Assembly: GCA_910587715.1 (NCBI GenBank) | Contig: CAJUMV010000015.1 | Coordinates: 16,256-80,255, forward strand | DNA length: 64,000 nucleotides | Reading direction: 5' to 3' | Source: an uncultured Lachnospiraceae bacterium | GTDB lineage: Bacteria; Bacillota; Clostridia; Lachnospirales; Lachnospiraceae | Shown: piece after piece, positions 27,297 to 36,868 of the stretch | Numbering within the stretch: the stretch's first letter is position 1 | Layout: every line of letters begins with the position of its first letter | Position numbers and translations under genes: made by a program | The notes under the pieces: model-generated | Databases searched by the model: none | Told to the model about the DNA's origin: nothing | Seen by the model: only the letters and a program-made list of their open reading frames with translations

Positions 27297-28236
27297 AGAG
27301 GAGCTGGAGAAGAAAACCGGGAAAGTGGAGGAAATCCTGGCGGCGTATCTGCCAAAACCGGAGGGATTTCAGAGCAAAGTGCTGGAGGCTATGACGTATG
27401 CGGTGTCGGCGGGAGGAAAGAGGCTGCGCCCGCTGATGATGGCAGAGAGCGCCGCTTTGTTTGTGGAGGCGGAGGAAGTGTGGCAGACGGACGGGACTGG
27501 AGTGCCTAAGTCTGCCACAGTGGGGGCGCTGCCTGTGTTTATGGCAGCCCTTGAATTTATTCACACCTATTCGCTCATACACGACGACCTGCCGGCGTTA
27601 GACAATGACGATTACCGCAGGGGCAGGAAAACGACCCATGTGGTCTACGGGGAGGATATCGCCGTGATCGCGGGGGACGGGCTTTTGAACTATGCGTATG
27701 AGACGGCTTCCCGCGCTTTTGGGAAAGCGGTGACACTGGACGACTATCAGCGGACCGAGTGCGCCATGCGTATTTTGGGACGGAAGGCGGGCGTTTACGG
27801 CATGGTCGGCGGACAGTGTGCGGATCTTCTGGCGGAGAAGCCAGAGTCGGAAGTGACGGAAGAGATGCTCCTGTATATCCATAGGAATAAAACCGCCGCG
27901 CTGATTCAGGCGGCAATGACGATAGGCGCCGTGCTTGCGGGCGCAGAGGAAAAGGCAGTAGAGCAGCTTGAACGGTGTGCGGAAAATATCGGTGTCGCTT
28001 TCCAGATTCAGGATGACATTCTGGATGTGACAAGCAGTCTGGAAGTGCTCGGTAAACCGACGGGAAGCGATGAAAAGAATCATAAGCTGACCTATGTTAC
28101 GATGCATGGTCTGGATGAGTCGAAGAAGCAGGTAAAGGCGCTTTCCGAGGAGGCAGTCGGGATTCTGAGAGTGTTTCCGCACAGGAATGTTTTTCTGGAA
28201 ACTTTGGTGGAGCAGTTAATCTACAGAGAAAAATAA
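27286..28236 (+). CDS. ispA: polyprenyl synthetase (geranyl/farnesyl diphosphate synthase type)
   Basis: Enzyme of about 316 residues that condenses IPP and allylic diphosphates to a short-chain prenyl diphosphate. The first Asp-rich motif is HDDLPALDNDD and the second is FQIQDDILD. A GTG at 27277 is also possible; the ATG at 27286 overlaps the xseB end. It lies directly before dxs, consistent with isoprenoid supply. Chain length is not resolved. Confidence 0.92.
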   Translation: MNFKEELEKKTGKVEEILAAYLPKPEGFQSKVLEAMTYAVSAGGKRLRPLMMAESAALFVEAEEVWQTDGTGVPKSATVGALPVFMAALEFIHTYSLIHDDLPALDNDDYRRGRKTTHVVYGEDIAVIAGDGLLNYAYETASRAFGKAVTLDDYQRTECAMRILGRKAGVYGMVGGQCADLLAEKPESEVTEEMLLYIHRNKTAALIQAAMTIGAVLAGAEEKAVEQLERCAENIGVAFQIQDDILDVTSSLEVLGKPTGSDEKNHKLTYVTMHGLDESKKQVKALSEEAVGILRVFPHRNVFLETLVEQLIYREK

Positions 28237-28245
28237 GGGGTTCAT

Positions 28246-30129
28246 ATGTTACTTGAGCAGATAACACAGACAAATGATATTAAGCAGATTGCGCCGGAGG
28301 ATTATGGAGTGCTGGCGGAGGAAATCAGAAAATTCCTGATTCAGAGCATCAGCGTGACCGGCGGGCATCTCGGTTCTAATCTGGGGGCGGTGGAACTGAC
28401 CATGGCGCTCCATTTATTTTTGAATCTGCCGGAGGATAAGCTGATTTGGGATGTGGGGCACCAGTCCTACACCCATAAGATTCTGACAGGACGCAGGGAC
28501 GGTTTTGTAAATCTGCGGAAATTCGGCGGTATGAGCGGTTTCCCGAAGAGGAAGGAGAGCGACTGCGACTGTTTTGACACGGGACACAGTTCCACCTCCA
28601 TTTCGGCGGGGCTCGGCATGGTGAAGGCACGGGATATCCAGGGTGGAAATAACACCATTGTCTCTGTGATCGGGGACGGGTCGCTGACGGGCGGTATGGC
28701 TTATGAGGCGTTAAATAACGCATCCCGTCTGGAGACGAATTTTATCATTGTTTTAAATGACAATAACATGTCCATTTCCGAAAATGTGGGCGGCGTTTCC
28801 AAGTATTTGAACAATATCCGCACGGCGGACATGTATCTGGATTTGAAGGAGGGCATTTACAATTCTCTGCGCAGCAAACCAAAATACGGGGATAAGGTGG
28901 TAAGCCAAATCAGACGCGCTAAGAGCAGCTTTAAGCAGCTTGTTGTGCCGGGGATGCTTTTTGAGGATATGGGCATCACCTATCTGGGTCCCGTGGACGG
29001 TCACAACATTCAGGAAATGGTACATATCTTCCGCGAGGCAAGGAAGGTCAAAAAGGCGGTGCTCGTCCATGTTATTACCCAGAAGGGCAGAGGATATGCG
29101 CCTGCGGAGCGGCATCCCGCCAGATTCCACGGCGCGGAGCCTTTTGATATCGAGACGGGCATACCCAGCTCCCCCAAGGCGAAGGCGAATTACACGGACA
29201 TTTTTTCCACGGTCATGTGTAAGCTGGGGCAGCGGGATGAAAAAGTGGTGGCGATTACGGCGGCGATGCCGGACGGCGTGGGTCTGAAACGCTTCCGCAA
29301 TATGTACCCGGAGCGGTTTTTCGACGTGGGGATTGCGGAGGAACATGCGGTGACCTTTGCGGCGGGGCTGGCGGCTGGTGGTCTGAAACCCATTGTGGCG
29401 ATTTATTCGTCCTTCCTGCAGCGATCTTACGACCAGATTCTGCACGATGTCTGTATCCAGAACCTGCCAGTGGTGTTCTGCATCGACCGTGCCGGGCTTG
29501 TGGGGAGCGACGGGGAGACGCATCAGGGATTGTTTGACCTCTCTTATCTGTCGTCCATACCGAATATGCATGTGATGGCGCCCAAAAATAAGTGGGAGCT
29601 TTCCGATATGATTAAGTTTGCGGTGGAGTTTGGCGGTCCCATCGCCATCCGCTACCCGAGAGGCGAAGCGTATGACGGGCTGAAGGAATACAGGGCGTCC
29701 ATTGTCTATGGGAAGAGCGAGCCGCTTTTTATGGAGAAGGATATTCTTCTTCTGGCGGTGGGCAGTATGGTGAAGGTGGCGCTTGCGGTGCGGGAGAAAC
29801 TGAAAGAAAGAGGGCTTTCCTGTACGCTTGCAAACGCCCGCTTTGTAAAGCCCATTGACGAGGAGCTGATTCGGGAGGCATGTAAGACCCACAGCCTGAT
29901 TGTTACCATGGAGGAGAATGTGGCGAGCGGCGGCTTTGGGGAACGGGTGAGGGCGTTTGTGGATTCTTTGGATATGGAAACGAAAGTGCTTGGCATCTCT
30001 ATTCCGGATGAGTATGTGGAGCATGGAAATGTAGAGCTTTTGAAGCAGGAGACGGGCATTGACGCGGTGTCTGTGGAGGAAAAGGTGGCTGCGGCATGGC
30101 AGGCAAGGACCGATAAGCAGGGATTATGA
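28246..30129 (+). CDS. dxs: 1-deoxy-D-xylulose-5-phosphate synthase
   Basis: First enzyme of the MEP isoprenoid pathway, 627 residues, joining pyruvate and glyceraldehyde 3-phosphate with thiamine diphosphate. The TPP-binding motif GDGSLTGGMAYEALNNA ends near the NDNNMSIS segment. The transketolase-like centre has VGIAEEHAVTFAAGLA. AAGGGG precedes the start. It overlaps tlyA by four bases (ATGA). Confidence 0.96.
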   Translation: MLLEQITQTNDIKQIAPEDYGVLAEEIRKFLIQSISVTGGHLGSNLGAVELTMALHLFLNLPEDKLIWDVGHQSYTHKILTGRRDGFVNLRKFGGMSGFPKRKESDCDCFDTGHSSTSISAGLGMVKARDIQGGNNTIVSVIGDGSLTGGMAYEALNNASRLETNFIIVLNDNNMSISENVGGVSKYLNNIRTADMYLDLKEGIYNSLRSKPKYGDKVVSQIRRAKSSFKQLVVPGMLFEDMGITYLGPVDGHNIQEMVHIFREARKVKKAVLVHVITQKGRGYAPAERHPARFHGAEPFDIETGIPSSPKAKANYTDIFSTVMCKLGQRDEKVVAITAAMPDGVGLKRFRNMYPERFFDVGIAEEHAVTFAAGLAAGGLKPIVAIYSSFLQRSYDQILHDVCIQNLPVVFCIDRAGLVGSDGETHQGLFDLSYLSSIPNMHVMAPKNKWELSDMIKFAVEFGGPIAIRYPRGEAYDGLKEYRASIVYGKSEPLFMEKDILLLAVGSMVKVALAVREKLKERGLSCTLANARFVKPIDEELIREACKTHSLIVTMEENVASGGFGERVRAFVDSLDMETKVLGISIPDEYVEHGNVELLKQETGIDAVSVEEKVAAAWQARTDKQGL

Positions 30130-31022
30130 AGGAAAGACTGGACGTCATTCTGGTCAGACAGGGATACGCGCCCTCCAGAGAAAGGGCGAAAACGCTTCTT
30201 ATGGCGGGAAATGTGTTTGTAGATAACCAGCGCGAAGATAAGGCGGGTACGCTGTTTGACGAGAGTAAAATAAAGATTGAGGTGAAGGGGAAGCTGCTTC
30301 CCTATGTGAGCCGGGGAGGGCTTAAGCTGGAGCGTGCCATCGGACAGTTTCCGATTACGTTACAGGGCAGGGTCTGTATGGATATTGGCGCATCCACCGG
30401 CGGGTTTACGGACTGTATGCTGCAAAACGGCGCGGGAAAGGTGTATGCCATAGACGTGGGGCACGGACAGCTTGATTGGAAACTTAGGAACGACGAGCGG
30501 GTCGTCTGCATGGAAAAGACGAACTTCCGCTATGTGACAGACGAGGACATCAGGGAGCCGATTGATTTTGCGTCCGTGGATGTGTCCTTTATTTCCCTTA
30601 CCAAAATATTGATTCCCGCAAGGAAACTTTTGAAACAAGGGGGAGAGATGGTCTGCCTGATCAAGCCCCAATTTGAAGCCGGACGTGATAAAGTCGGGAA
30701 AAAAGGCGTGGTGAGGGAGCGGAAGGTGCATAGCGAGGTGGTGTGTCGGATGGTTGATTACGCCGAACTGATTGGTTTTTCGGTGAAGGGGCTGACCTAC
30801 TCGCCGATTAAGGGACCGGAAGGAAACATCGAGTATCTGATGTGGCTGGAAAAACGGTCTGAAATTTCGCAGGAGATTCTGGATATGACAGAAAAAGAAG
30901 CGATTGACGCGCTGCTTGCGTTGTCTGAGAGCGGGGAAGGTATTTCCCGGGAAGTAGGATGGGCGGCGCGCATAGAAGCGTTGGTGGAGGAGGCGCACGG
31001 CGCCTTGGATGAGGCGAAATAG
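30126..31022 (+). CDS. tlyA: TlyA family rRNA 2'-O-methyltransferase (hemolysin A-like)
   Basis: Protein of 298 residues with an N-terminal S4 RNA-binding domain (RLDVILVRQGYAPSRERAK region) and an FtsJ/RrmJ-type methyltransferase domain with SAM motif MDIGASTGGFTD. Mycobacterial TlyA methylates 16S and 23S rRNA; the exact target here is inferred. It sits between dxs and nadK, as in many Clostridia. Confidence 0.9.
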   Translation: MKERLDVILVRQGYAPSRERAKTLLMAGNVFVDNQREDKAGTLFDESKIKIEVKGKLLPYVSRGGLKLERAIGQFPITLQGRVCMDIGASTGGFTDCMLQNGAGKVYAIDVGHGQLDWKLRNDERVVCMEKTNFRYVTDEDIREPIDFASVDVSFISLTKILIPARKLLKQGGEMVCLIKPQFEAGRDKVGKKGVVRERKVHSEVVCRMVDYAELIGFSVKGLTYSPIKGPEGNIEYLMWLEKRSEISQEILDMTEKEAIDALLALSESGEGISREVGWAARIEALVEEAHGALDEAK

Positions 31023-31025
31023 CAG

Positions 31026-31853
31026 ATGAAGAAGTTTTTTTTGATTACCAACGAGGCGAAAGACCCCGATGGCGCGTTTACAAATAAAATAACGACATTT
31101 ATTGAAAAGCATGGCGGGGAAGCCATCTGCGTGAAAAATGAGAGACAAGCGCTGGCGGAAAAAGGTATGGCAGGGATAGACTGTGCGCTTGTGCTTGGCG
31201 GAGACGGGACGTTACTTCGGGCGGCGGGAAATATGATGGACAGCGATATTCCCCTTCTCGGCATCAATCTCGGGACGCTTGGCTATCTGGCGGAGGTGGA
31301 GAGCACCTGTGCCGAAGAGTCGTTGGAAATGCTTTTGAAGGATGAATTTGTCAGGGAGGAGCGAATGATGCTCTCCGGCAGGGTGACGGCGAGAGAGGAG
31401 CGGTATGCGCTCAATGATATTGTGATTTCGCGCTGCGGTTCCCTGCAGATTTTGAATGTCCGCATCTATGTGAATGACCGATTTTTAAATGATTACTGTG
31501 CGGACGGCGTGATTGTGGCAACGCCCACAGGATCTACGGGATATAATCTCTCGGCGGGCGGTCCCATTGTGGAGCCGTCGGCAAGGCTTCTGCTCTTGAC
31601 GCCGATCTGTCCGCATACGTTAAATACGCGCAGTATCGTGTTTTCGCCGGAGGATGAAATCACGGTGGAGATTCCCGAGGGGAAGGACGGGCACGAGCAG
31701 GTGGTGGAGGCAAATTTTGACGGCAGCAATACGATAACGCTTAGGACCGGCGAGCGTATCAGGATTCGCCGCTCCGATAAGACGACCGGAATTGTCCGGC
31801 TGAATACAGAAAGCTTTTTGACGGTTCTCCATAAAAAAATGAGTGAAGCATAG
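31026..31853 (+). CDS. nadK: NAD kinase
   Basis: Protein of 275 residues that phosphorylates NAD to NADP. It has the GGDGTLLRAA motif, NLGTLGYLAEV, and the conserved TPTGSTGYNLSAGGP. It begins four bases after tlyA with a weak ribosome-binding site, suggesting coupling. Its end overlaps the region just before argR. Confidence 0.95.
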   Translation: MKKFFLITNEAKDPDGAFTNKITTFIEKHGGEAICVKNERQALAEKGMAGIDCALVLGGDGTLLRAAGNMMDSDIPLLGINLGTLGYLAEVESTCAEESLEMLLKDEFVREERMMLSGRVTAREERYALNDIVISRCGSLQILNVRIYVNDRFLNDYCADGVIVATPTGSTGYNLSAGGPIVEPSARLLLLTPICPHTLNTRSIVFSPEDEITVEIPEGKDGHEQVVEANFDGSNTITLRTGERIRIRRSDKTTGIVRLNTESFLTVLHKKMSEA

Positions 31854-31872
31854 AAAAGGATTTGAACGTGTT

Positions 31873-32322
31873 ATGAAAAAGAAAAGACACGAGAGGATTA
31901 CGGAACTGATCACACAGCATGAGATAGAGACGCAGGAGGAGCTGGTGGAACGGCTTCGGGCGGACGGGTACGAGGTCACGCAGGCTACCGTGTCCAGAGA
32001 TATCAGGGAACTAAAACTTTCCAAAATTCCCAACGGCAGGGGACGGCAGAAATATGTGGCGTTTGGCGGAGAAGAAGTACATCTGGGCGATAAGTACGGC
32101 AGGGTTTTGAAGGAAGGGTATGTGTCCATGGAACTGGCGCAGAACCTTCTTGTGCTGAAAACCGTGTCCGGCATGGCGATGGCTGTGGCAGCGGCGGTGG
32201 ACGCGATGAAGATTGAGGAGGTCGTGGGCTGTATTGCCGGGGATAATACGGTGATGATGGCGATGAGAAGCGAGCAGGATGCCAGAATCGTGATGGAGAA
32301 GATTGGCAGAATGTTAGAGTGA
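31873..32322 (+). CDS. argR: arginine repressor
   Basis: ArgR/AhrC of about 149 residues. The N-terminal winged helix contains TQATVSRDIRELKLSKIP, the DNA-reading helix. The C-terminal oligomerisation and arginine-binding domain contains GCIAGDNTVMMAM. A GTG at 31843 would add ten residues; the ATG at 31873 gives the standard N-terminus and has AAAAGGA upstream, somewhat far. The argR-recN pair is conserved in Firmicutes. Confidence 0.93.
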   Translation: MKKKRHERITELITQHEIETQEELVERLRADGYEVTQATVSRDIRELKLSKIPNGRGRQKYVAFGGEEVHLGDKYGRVLKEGYVSMELAQNLLVLKTVSGMAMAVAAAVDAMKIEEVVGCIAGDNTVMMAMRSEQDARIVMEKIGRMLE

Positions 32323-32334
32323 AAAGAGGATAGA

Positions 32335-34011
32335 ATGTTACAGAGCTTACATGTGAAAAATCTGGCATTGATTGATGAGACGGAAGTAACCTTTGGAGAA
32401 GGGCTCAATATTCTGACCGGGGAAACCGGAGCCGGGAAATCTATTATCATCGGCTCCATCAATCTGGCGCTGGGTGCGAAAGCGGATAAGGAAATGATTC
32501 GTTCCGGAGCGGAGTATGCGCTGGTGGAGCTGGTATTTACCGTGGAGAATCCGGCGCAGATAAAAGCCATACAGGATATGGAGCTTTCGCTGGAGGAAGG
32601 ACAGCTCATATTACAGAGAAAGATTATGGAGAACCGCAGCCAGTGCAAGGTCTGCGGGGAGACCGTGACGGCAAAGCAGCTTAGGCAGCTTGCGGAGATT
32701 CTAATTGATATTCACGGGCAGCATGAGCATCAGTCTCTGTTAAAAGAAGCAAAACAGCTTGAAATACTGGATGCTTACGCGGGGAGCAGCATTTCGGAGA
32801 AAAAGGAACGTTTGGGCGATGTACATCGGCAGTACCGGGATAAATGCAGAGAATTGTCCGAGAATGAGACGGATGAAGAGACGCGGAAAAGAGAGTGTTC
32901 TCTGGCGGAGTTTGAGTGCAGGGAGATCGAAGAAGCGGCGCTTGTTCCGGGGGAGGATGCAGAGGTGGAACGTGCTTACCAACGCATGAGTAATGCCAGA
33001 AAGATTGAAGAGGCGGCATTAAGCGCCCATGCACTGTGCGGTTATGAAAATAACGGCGCCGGCAGCGTGATTGCGAGGGCGCTTAAGGAAATTCGTTCTG
33101 TCTCTGCGTACGACGAGACGCTGAAAGAGTATGAGAAGCAGCTTTTAGATATTGACGGTCTTTTAAACGATTACAACAGGGGAATGGCGGAGTACCTCTC
33201 GGGGTTGGAGTTTGATGCCGGGCAGTTTGAGCAGACGGAAACGCGCCTGAATCTCTTAAACCGTTTAAAGTCAAAATATGGAAATACCGTGGAGGAGATT
33301 TTGGCATATCGGGAGCGCGCGCTGGAAACACTGGAAAAGTATCAGGATTACGACGCGTACAGGGCGGCTCTTGCACAGGAGACGGCGACGCTTAAAGAAA
33401 ATGCGCTTTCGCTTTCGGGGGAGATTTCCGCTCTGCGAAAAGAAAATGCACAGACGCTGTCAGAAAAGATGCGGGAAGCGCTTTCGGATCTCAATTTTGA
33501 GCAGGCGGTTTTTGACATTGCGGTGGATGCCGAGGAGGAAAGACTTTCCGAAAACGGTTATGATAAAGTGCGTTTTTTGATTTCCACAAATCCCGGAGAA
33601 CCGGTGAAGGAGCTGTCGCAGGTGGCGAGCGGCGGAGAGCTTTCCCGTATTATGCTGGCGCTTAAAACAGTGCTGGCGGACAAGGACGACATCGAAACGC
33701 TGATTTTTGATGAGATTGATACCGGGATCAGCGGCAGGACGGCGTGGAAAGTGTCGGAAAAAATGGGAATTTTAGGAAAAGGGCATCAACTGATCTGCAT
33801 TACCCATCTGCCCCAGATTGCGGCTATGGCTGATACGCATTTCGTGATAGAGAAGCAGGTGGAGGACAACCGTTCCATTACCCGAATCAGGGAGCTTAAG
33901 CAGGAGAAGAGCGTGGAGGAGCTGGCAAGAATGCTGGGCGGCGACGTGATTACGGAGAACGCATTAAAAAATGCGGAAGAAATGAAAGAATTGGCAGCAA
34001 AAACCAAATAA
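32335..34011 (+). CDS. recN: DNA repair protein RecN
   Basis: SMC-like ATPase of 558 residues in double-strand break repair. Walker A is GETGAGKSI, the signature is VASGGELSRIMLALK and Walker B is TLIFDEIDTGISG. Long coiled coils fill residues about 150-370. AGAGGATAG precedes the start. No clear LexA box was seen just upstream. Confidence 0.95.
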   Translation: MLQSLHVKNLALIDETEVTFGEGLNILTGETGAGKSIIIGSINLALGAKADKEMIRSGAEYALVELVFTVENPAQIKAIQDMELSLEEGQLILQRKIMENRSQCKVCGETVTAKQLRQLAEILIDIHGQHEHQSLLKEAKQLEILDAYAGSSISEKKERLGDVHRQYRDKCRELSENETDEETRKRECSLAEFECREIEEAALVPGEDAEVERAYQRMSNARKIEEAALSAHALCGYENNGAGSVIARALKEIRSVSAYDETLKEYEKQLLDIDGLLNDYNRGMAEYLSGLEFDAGQFEQTETRLNLLNRLKSKYGNTVEEILAYRERALETLEKYQDYDAYRAALAQETATLKENALSLSGEISALRKENAQTLSEKMREALSDLNFEQAVFDIAVDAEEERLSENGYDKVRFLISTNPGEPVKELSQVASGGELSRIMLALKTVLADKDDIETLIFDEIDTGISGRTAWKVSEKMGILGKGHQLICITHLPQIAAMADTHFVIEKQVEDNRSITRIRELKQEKSVEELARMLGGDVITENALKNAEEMKELAAKTK

Positions 34012-34032
34012 TACAAAATTAAAAAATAAGAT

Positions 34033-34160
34033 TCTTCACATACTAGAAAGGACATACTGTAAAGTGTGTCCTTTCGCATTTGCGCGCATAAGCGCTGCAT
34101 TTCGATTCTGCTTATGCGCAAATGCACATGCACATAGAAAAATGGAGAGGAATGTGAAGA
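34033..34160 (+). other. multibranch structured leader of spoIVB
   Basis: An outer helix TCTTCACAT (34033-34041) pairs with ATGTGAAGA (34152-34160), enclosing two strong hairpins. The first is AAAGGACATAC (34047-34057) with GTGTGTCCTTT (34064-34074). The second is GCATTTGC...GCATAAGC (34076-34093) with GCTTATGC-GCAAATGC (34110-34125). The 3' outer arm directly abuts the spoIVB GTG, and GGAGAGG lies inside the enclosed region. Confidence 0.65.
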
Positions 34161-35507
34161 GTGGGCAATTCAATATATATGACTGAACAACAGGAGAGAA
34201 AATACAGAGTTTTTTTGTGGCTGCTCCTTCTGGCAGGTGTAGCTGCGCTTCTTTTTACCATATACTTATCCTATTGGAATAAGATTCCGTCCCAAATTAG
34301 GATTCGTGCCGGGGTAGAGCAGGAGTTTGATTTCCGTGTCCCCGTGTCGGGGGAGATTTATCGCAGGGCGGAGGAAGCAGCGCCGGTGGCGTCCGTGACG
34401 GATGTGGCGGAAGAGGACGAAGCATATCTTCTGGCAAATGAGGATAAACGCCCGGAGAGTATTCATGTGGATTTTGCACGGACGGTAAAACTGAAGGCGA
34501 ATGAGATTGACACTTATCAGATGGATTTGAAACTGTTCGGCGTGTTTCCGTATAAAAATGTGGATATCGAGGTGATTCAGGATAAAATGCTGATTCCCTC
34601 CGGTATTCCCATCGGTATTTACGTGAAGACGGACGGCGTACTGGTGGTAGGAATCGGAGAGTTTGAGGATAACGGCGGGGAAACTATATCCCCGGCAAAA
34701 TATGTGCTGCAAAAAGGCGACTATATTCTGGAGAGCAACGGGGAACCCGTGGAGAATAAGAAGCAGTTTATCAGCATGGTGGAGGCATCTGAGGGCGAAG
34801 ATATGGTGCTTACCATCCGGAGAAACAATGAAATAACAGATGTTTGTATCAATGCCGGGAAAAATCGGATGGAGGAATGGAAGCTGGGAATCTGGATCCG
34901 GGACAACGCGCAGGGAATCGGTACCATGACCTATGAGGGTACGGACAGCACCTTCGGCGCGCTGGGACACGGCATCAATGATGTGGACACGTCGATTCTG
35001 ATGAATCTGGAGGAAGGGACACTTTACCGGACAGAGATAGTGGGCATCACCAGAGGCGCCAACGGCGCGCCCGGAGAGTTGACGGGATACATTGAATATG
35101 ACAGCGACAATGTGATTGGGGAAATTACGGAAAATACAGCGGAGGGAATTTTTGGTGTCTGCGACGAGGAGCTGGTGGCAGCCGCTGCCTTTGAGCCGGT
35201 GCCGATTGCCTTAAAGCAGGAGATTGCGCTGGGTCCGGCACAGATTATCTGTTCCGTCTCCGGGGAGCCGGAATTTTATGACGTGGAGATTGTGGAGGTC
35301 AATCTGGAGCACGAGAATGTGAACAGGGGAATCGTGATCCGCGTGGTGGACGAAAAGCTGCTGATGCTGACAGGCGGTATCATTCAGGGCATGAGCGGCA
35401 GCCCCATCATCCAGAACGGCAAGCTGGCAGGGGCGGTGACCCATGTGCTGGTGAACGATTCCACGAAAGGGTACGGGATTTTTATTGAGGAGATGCTGAC
35501 GCACTGA
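34161..35507 (+). CDS. spoIVB: SpoIVB serine peptidase
   Basis: Forespore-made signalling protease of 448 residues that activates the sigma-K checkpoint. A membrane helix lies at about 17-37, a PDZ domain at about 165-235, and the S55 peptidase domain follows. The likely catalytic residues are H270 in FGALGHGI and S412 in GMSGSPIIQNG. The start is GTG, ten bases after GGAGAGG. It follows recN as in other Clostridia, but spo0A does not follow it. Confidence 0.93.
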   Translation: MGNSIYMTEQQERKYRVFLWLLLLAGVAALLFTIYLSYWNKIPSQIRIRAGVEQEFDFRVPVSGEIYRRAEEAAPVASVTDVAEEDEAYLLANEDKRPESIHVDFARTVKLKANEIDTYQMDLKLFGVFPYKNVDIEVIQDKMLIPSGIPIGIYVKTDGVLVVGIGEFEDNGGETISPAKYVLQKGDYILESNGEPVENKKQFISMVEASEGEDMVLTIRRNNEITDVCINAGKNRMEEWKLGIWIRDNAQGIGTMTYEGTDSTFGALGHGINDVDTSILMNLEEGTLYRTEIVGITRGANGAPGELTGYIEYDSDNVIGEITENTAEGIFGVCDEELVAAAAFEPVPIALKQEIALGPAQIICSVSGEPEFYDVEIVEVNLEHENVNRGIVIRVVDEKLLMLTGGIIQGMSGSPIIQNGKLAGAVTHVLVNDSTKGYGIFIEEMLTH

Positions 35508-35621
35508 TAGTCTGCGTACTGTGGGGAAATTAAGGAAAGATTACTTTGCGTACTGTAAAGAAAAAGGGTATCATTAGTATTATGATATGATAAATGAAAC
35601 AAAGGGGGAACGGATATTCAT

Positions 35622-36566
35622 ATGGAACCGGTAAACAAAAACGCGACGCCGAACGCGCGCAGATTATTGCAGTATTTATCCTCCATGGGCGGCAGCGGCA
35701 TTATCACAGGGCAGCATACCCAGACTGTGGCAATGGAAGAGATTGGGGAGATAAGAAAAATCACGGGAAGGGAGCCTGCGCTGCGGGGATTTGAGCTTTT
35801 GTCTTATTCTCAGAATATCCGTTATGAATCGGGAGATACTGCCTGTCGGACAGAGATTGACGAGAATCGCGGGACACTTGCGCAGGCGCTTGCTTTTGGC
35901 AGGGGTGGCGGGATTCTGGCTTTTACGTGGCACTGGTTTTCTCCTATGGGCGGTTTTGACAAAAGCTTTTACAGCCGGAATACAGATTTTGACCCGGAGC
36001 GGGTTCTGCAGGAAGGCACGCCGGAGAGAGCAGCCTTTTATCAGGAGTTGGATGTAATGGCTGGGTACTTAAAGCCGTTTCTTTTAGAGGACATTCCGAT
36101 TTTGTGGCGACCCTTCCATGAATCCGAGGGGGATTGGTTTTGGTGGGGCAGAAAAGGTCCTGCTGTGGCGGCGCGGCTTTTCCGTATGCTATATGAATAT
36201 TTTGTGGGAAAATATAGTTTACATAATTTGATTTGGGTTTGGAACTGCCCGCTTGCGGAAGGGTATCCGGGGGATGATGTGGTGGACATTCTGTCCTGCG
36301 ACTGCTATGTGGAGAAAGGGACGAAAACGGACTATCAGAAAGAGTATGCGCAGCTAAGGTCACTTACGAGGGCAGAGAAGCCCATGGCTCTGGCGGAGAT
36401 TGGAATTTTGCCGGATATGGAGCTGTTGGAAAAGAGCCGCATGCCGTGGTGTTATTATATGACCTGGAGCAAGGGTTTTGTGCTGACGGAGGAGTTTAAC
36501 AGCCATAAGGCGCTTGAAAAGGTGTATGGAAGTGCGTATGCGGTTACTTTTCCGGCGGGGTATTAG
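35622..36566 (+). CDS. glycoside hydrolase family 26-like enzyme (beta-mannanase type)
   Basis: Protein of 314 residues. GH26-like signatures are ILWRPFHESEGDWFWWG, which would hold the acid/base Glu, and PMALAEIGILPD, which would hold the nucleophile Glu; YMTWSKGF lies near the C-terminus. There is no signal peptide, so it is probably cytosolic and would act on imported oligosaccharides. AAAGGGGGAACGG precedes the start. The substrate (mannan, or another beta-glycan) is inferred from the family. It is followed by a chemoreceptor and a LacI regulator. Confidence 0.8.
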   Translation: MEPVNKNATPNARRLLQYLSSMGGSGIITGQHTQTVAMEEIGEIRKITGREPALRGFELLSYSQNIRYESGDTACRTEIDENRGTLAQALAFGRGGGILAFTWHWFSPMGGFDKSFYSRNTDFDPERVLQEGTPERAAFYQELDVMAGYLKPFLLEDIPILWRPFHESEGDWFWWGRKGPAVAARLFRMLYEYFVGKYSLHNLIWVWNCPLAEGYPGDDVVDILSCDCYVEKGTKTDYQKEYAQLRSLTRAEKPMALAEIGILPDMELLEKSRMPWCYYMTWSKGFVLTEEFNSHKALEKVYGSAYAVTFPAGY

Positions 36567-36586
36567 ATAGTTACTTTTCACACCCG

Positions 36587-36722
36587 CACCATGCACTTGC
36601 TGCATGGTGTCGGAGCCAGCGCCAAAATGCCTGTTTTTTGGCATTTTGTGTGCATCATCGTTGCAATTCACACCGGATAATCGTAAATTAGTGCGGAATC
36701 TGGCGTAGGTGTGAATTGTAAC
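36587..36722 (+). repeat. three hairpins between the GH26 gene and the chemoreceptor gene
   Basis: CACCATGC/GCATGGTG (36587-36609) repeats the stem of 15647-15669. CAAAATGCC/GGCATTTTG (36623-36648) resembles the trailing hairpin of the structured repeat family. GTTGCAATTCACACC (36660-36674) pairs with GGTGTGAATTGTAAC (36708-36722), a 15-bp inverted repeat with one G-U pair and a 33-base loop. No clear T-run follows any of them. Confidence 0.6.
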
Positions 36723-36762
36723 ATCAGATACGCATTTAGCAATATATGTGGAAAACTTTTCG

Positions 36763-36815
36763 TTGACAAGAAAAGGGTTTTTTCTATATAATTTTTTTAA
36801 TACAAGTAAAACGTT
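36763..36815 (+). promoter_or_regulatory. promoter of the chemoreceptor gene with a LacI-type palindrome
   Basis: TTGACA (36763-36768) and TATAAT (36787-36792) are both perfect sigma-A hexamers, separated by 18 bases. AAACGTTT (36808-36815), the palindromic core typical of LacI-family operators, lies just after the expected transcription start. A LacI-family gene lies downstream at 39037. The operator assignment is inference. Confidence 0.7.
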
Positions 36816-36868
36816 TAATATAATGTCATACAGTATGAAAAAATTAATCAGAACGAGGGGCGAAAGAC

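Noticed and set aside
28753..30024. Long minus-strand open frame of 423 codons opposite dxs
   Set aside because: Its product has no recognisable motif and is rich in His and Arg, as expected from the antisense of a well-supported dxs gene.
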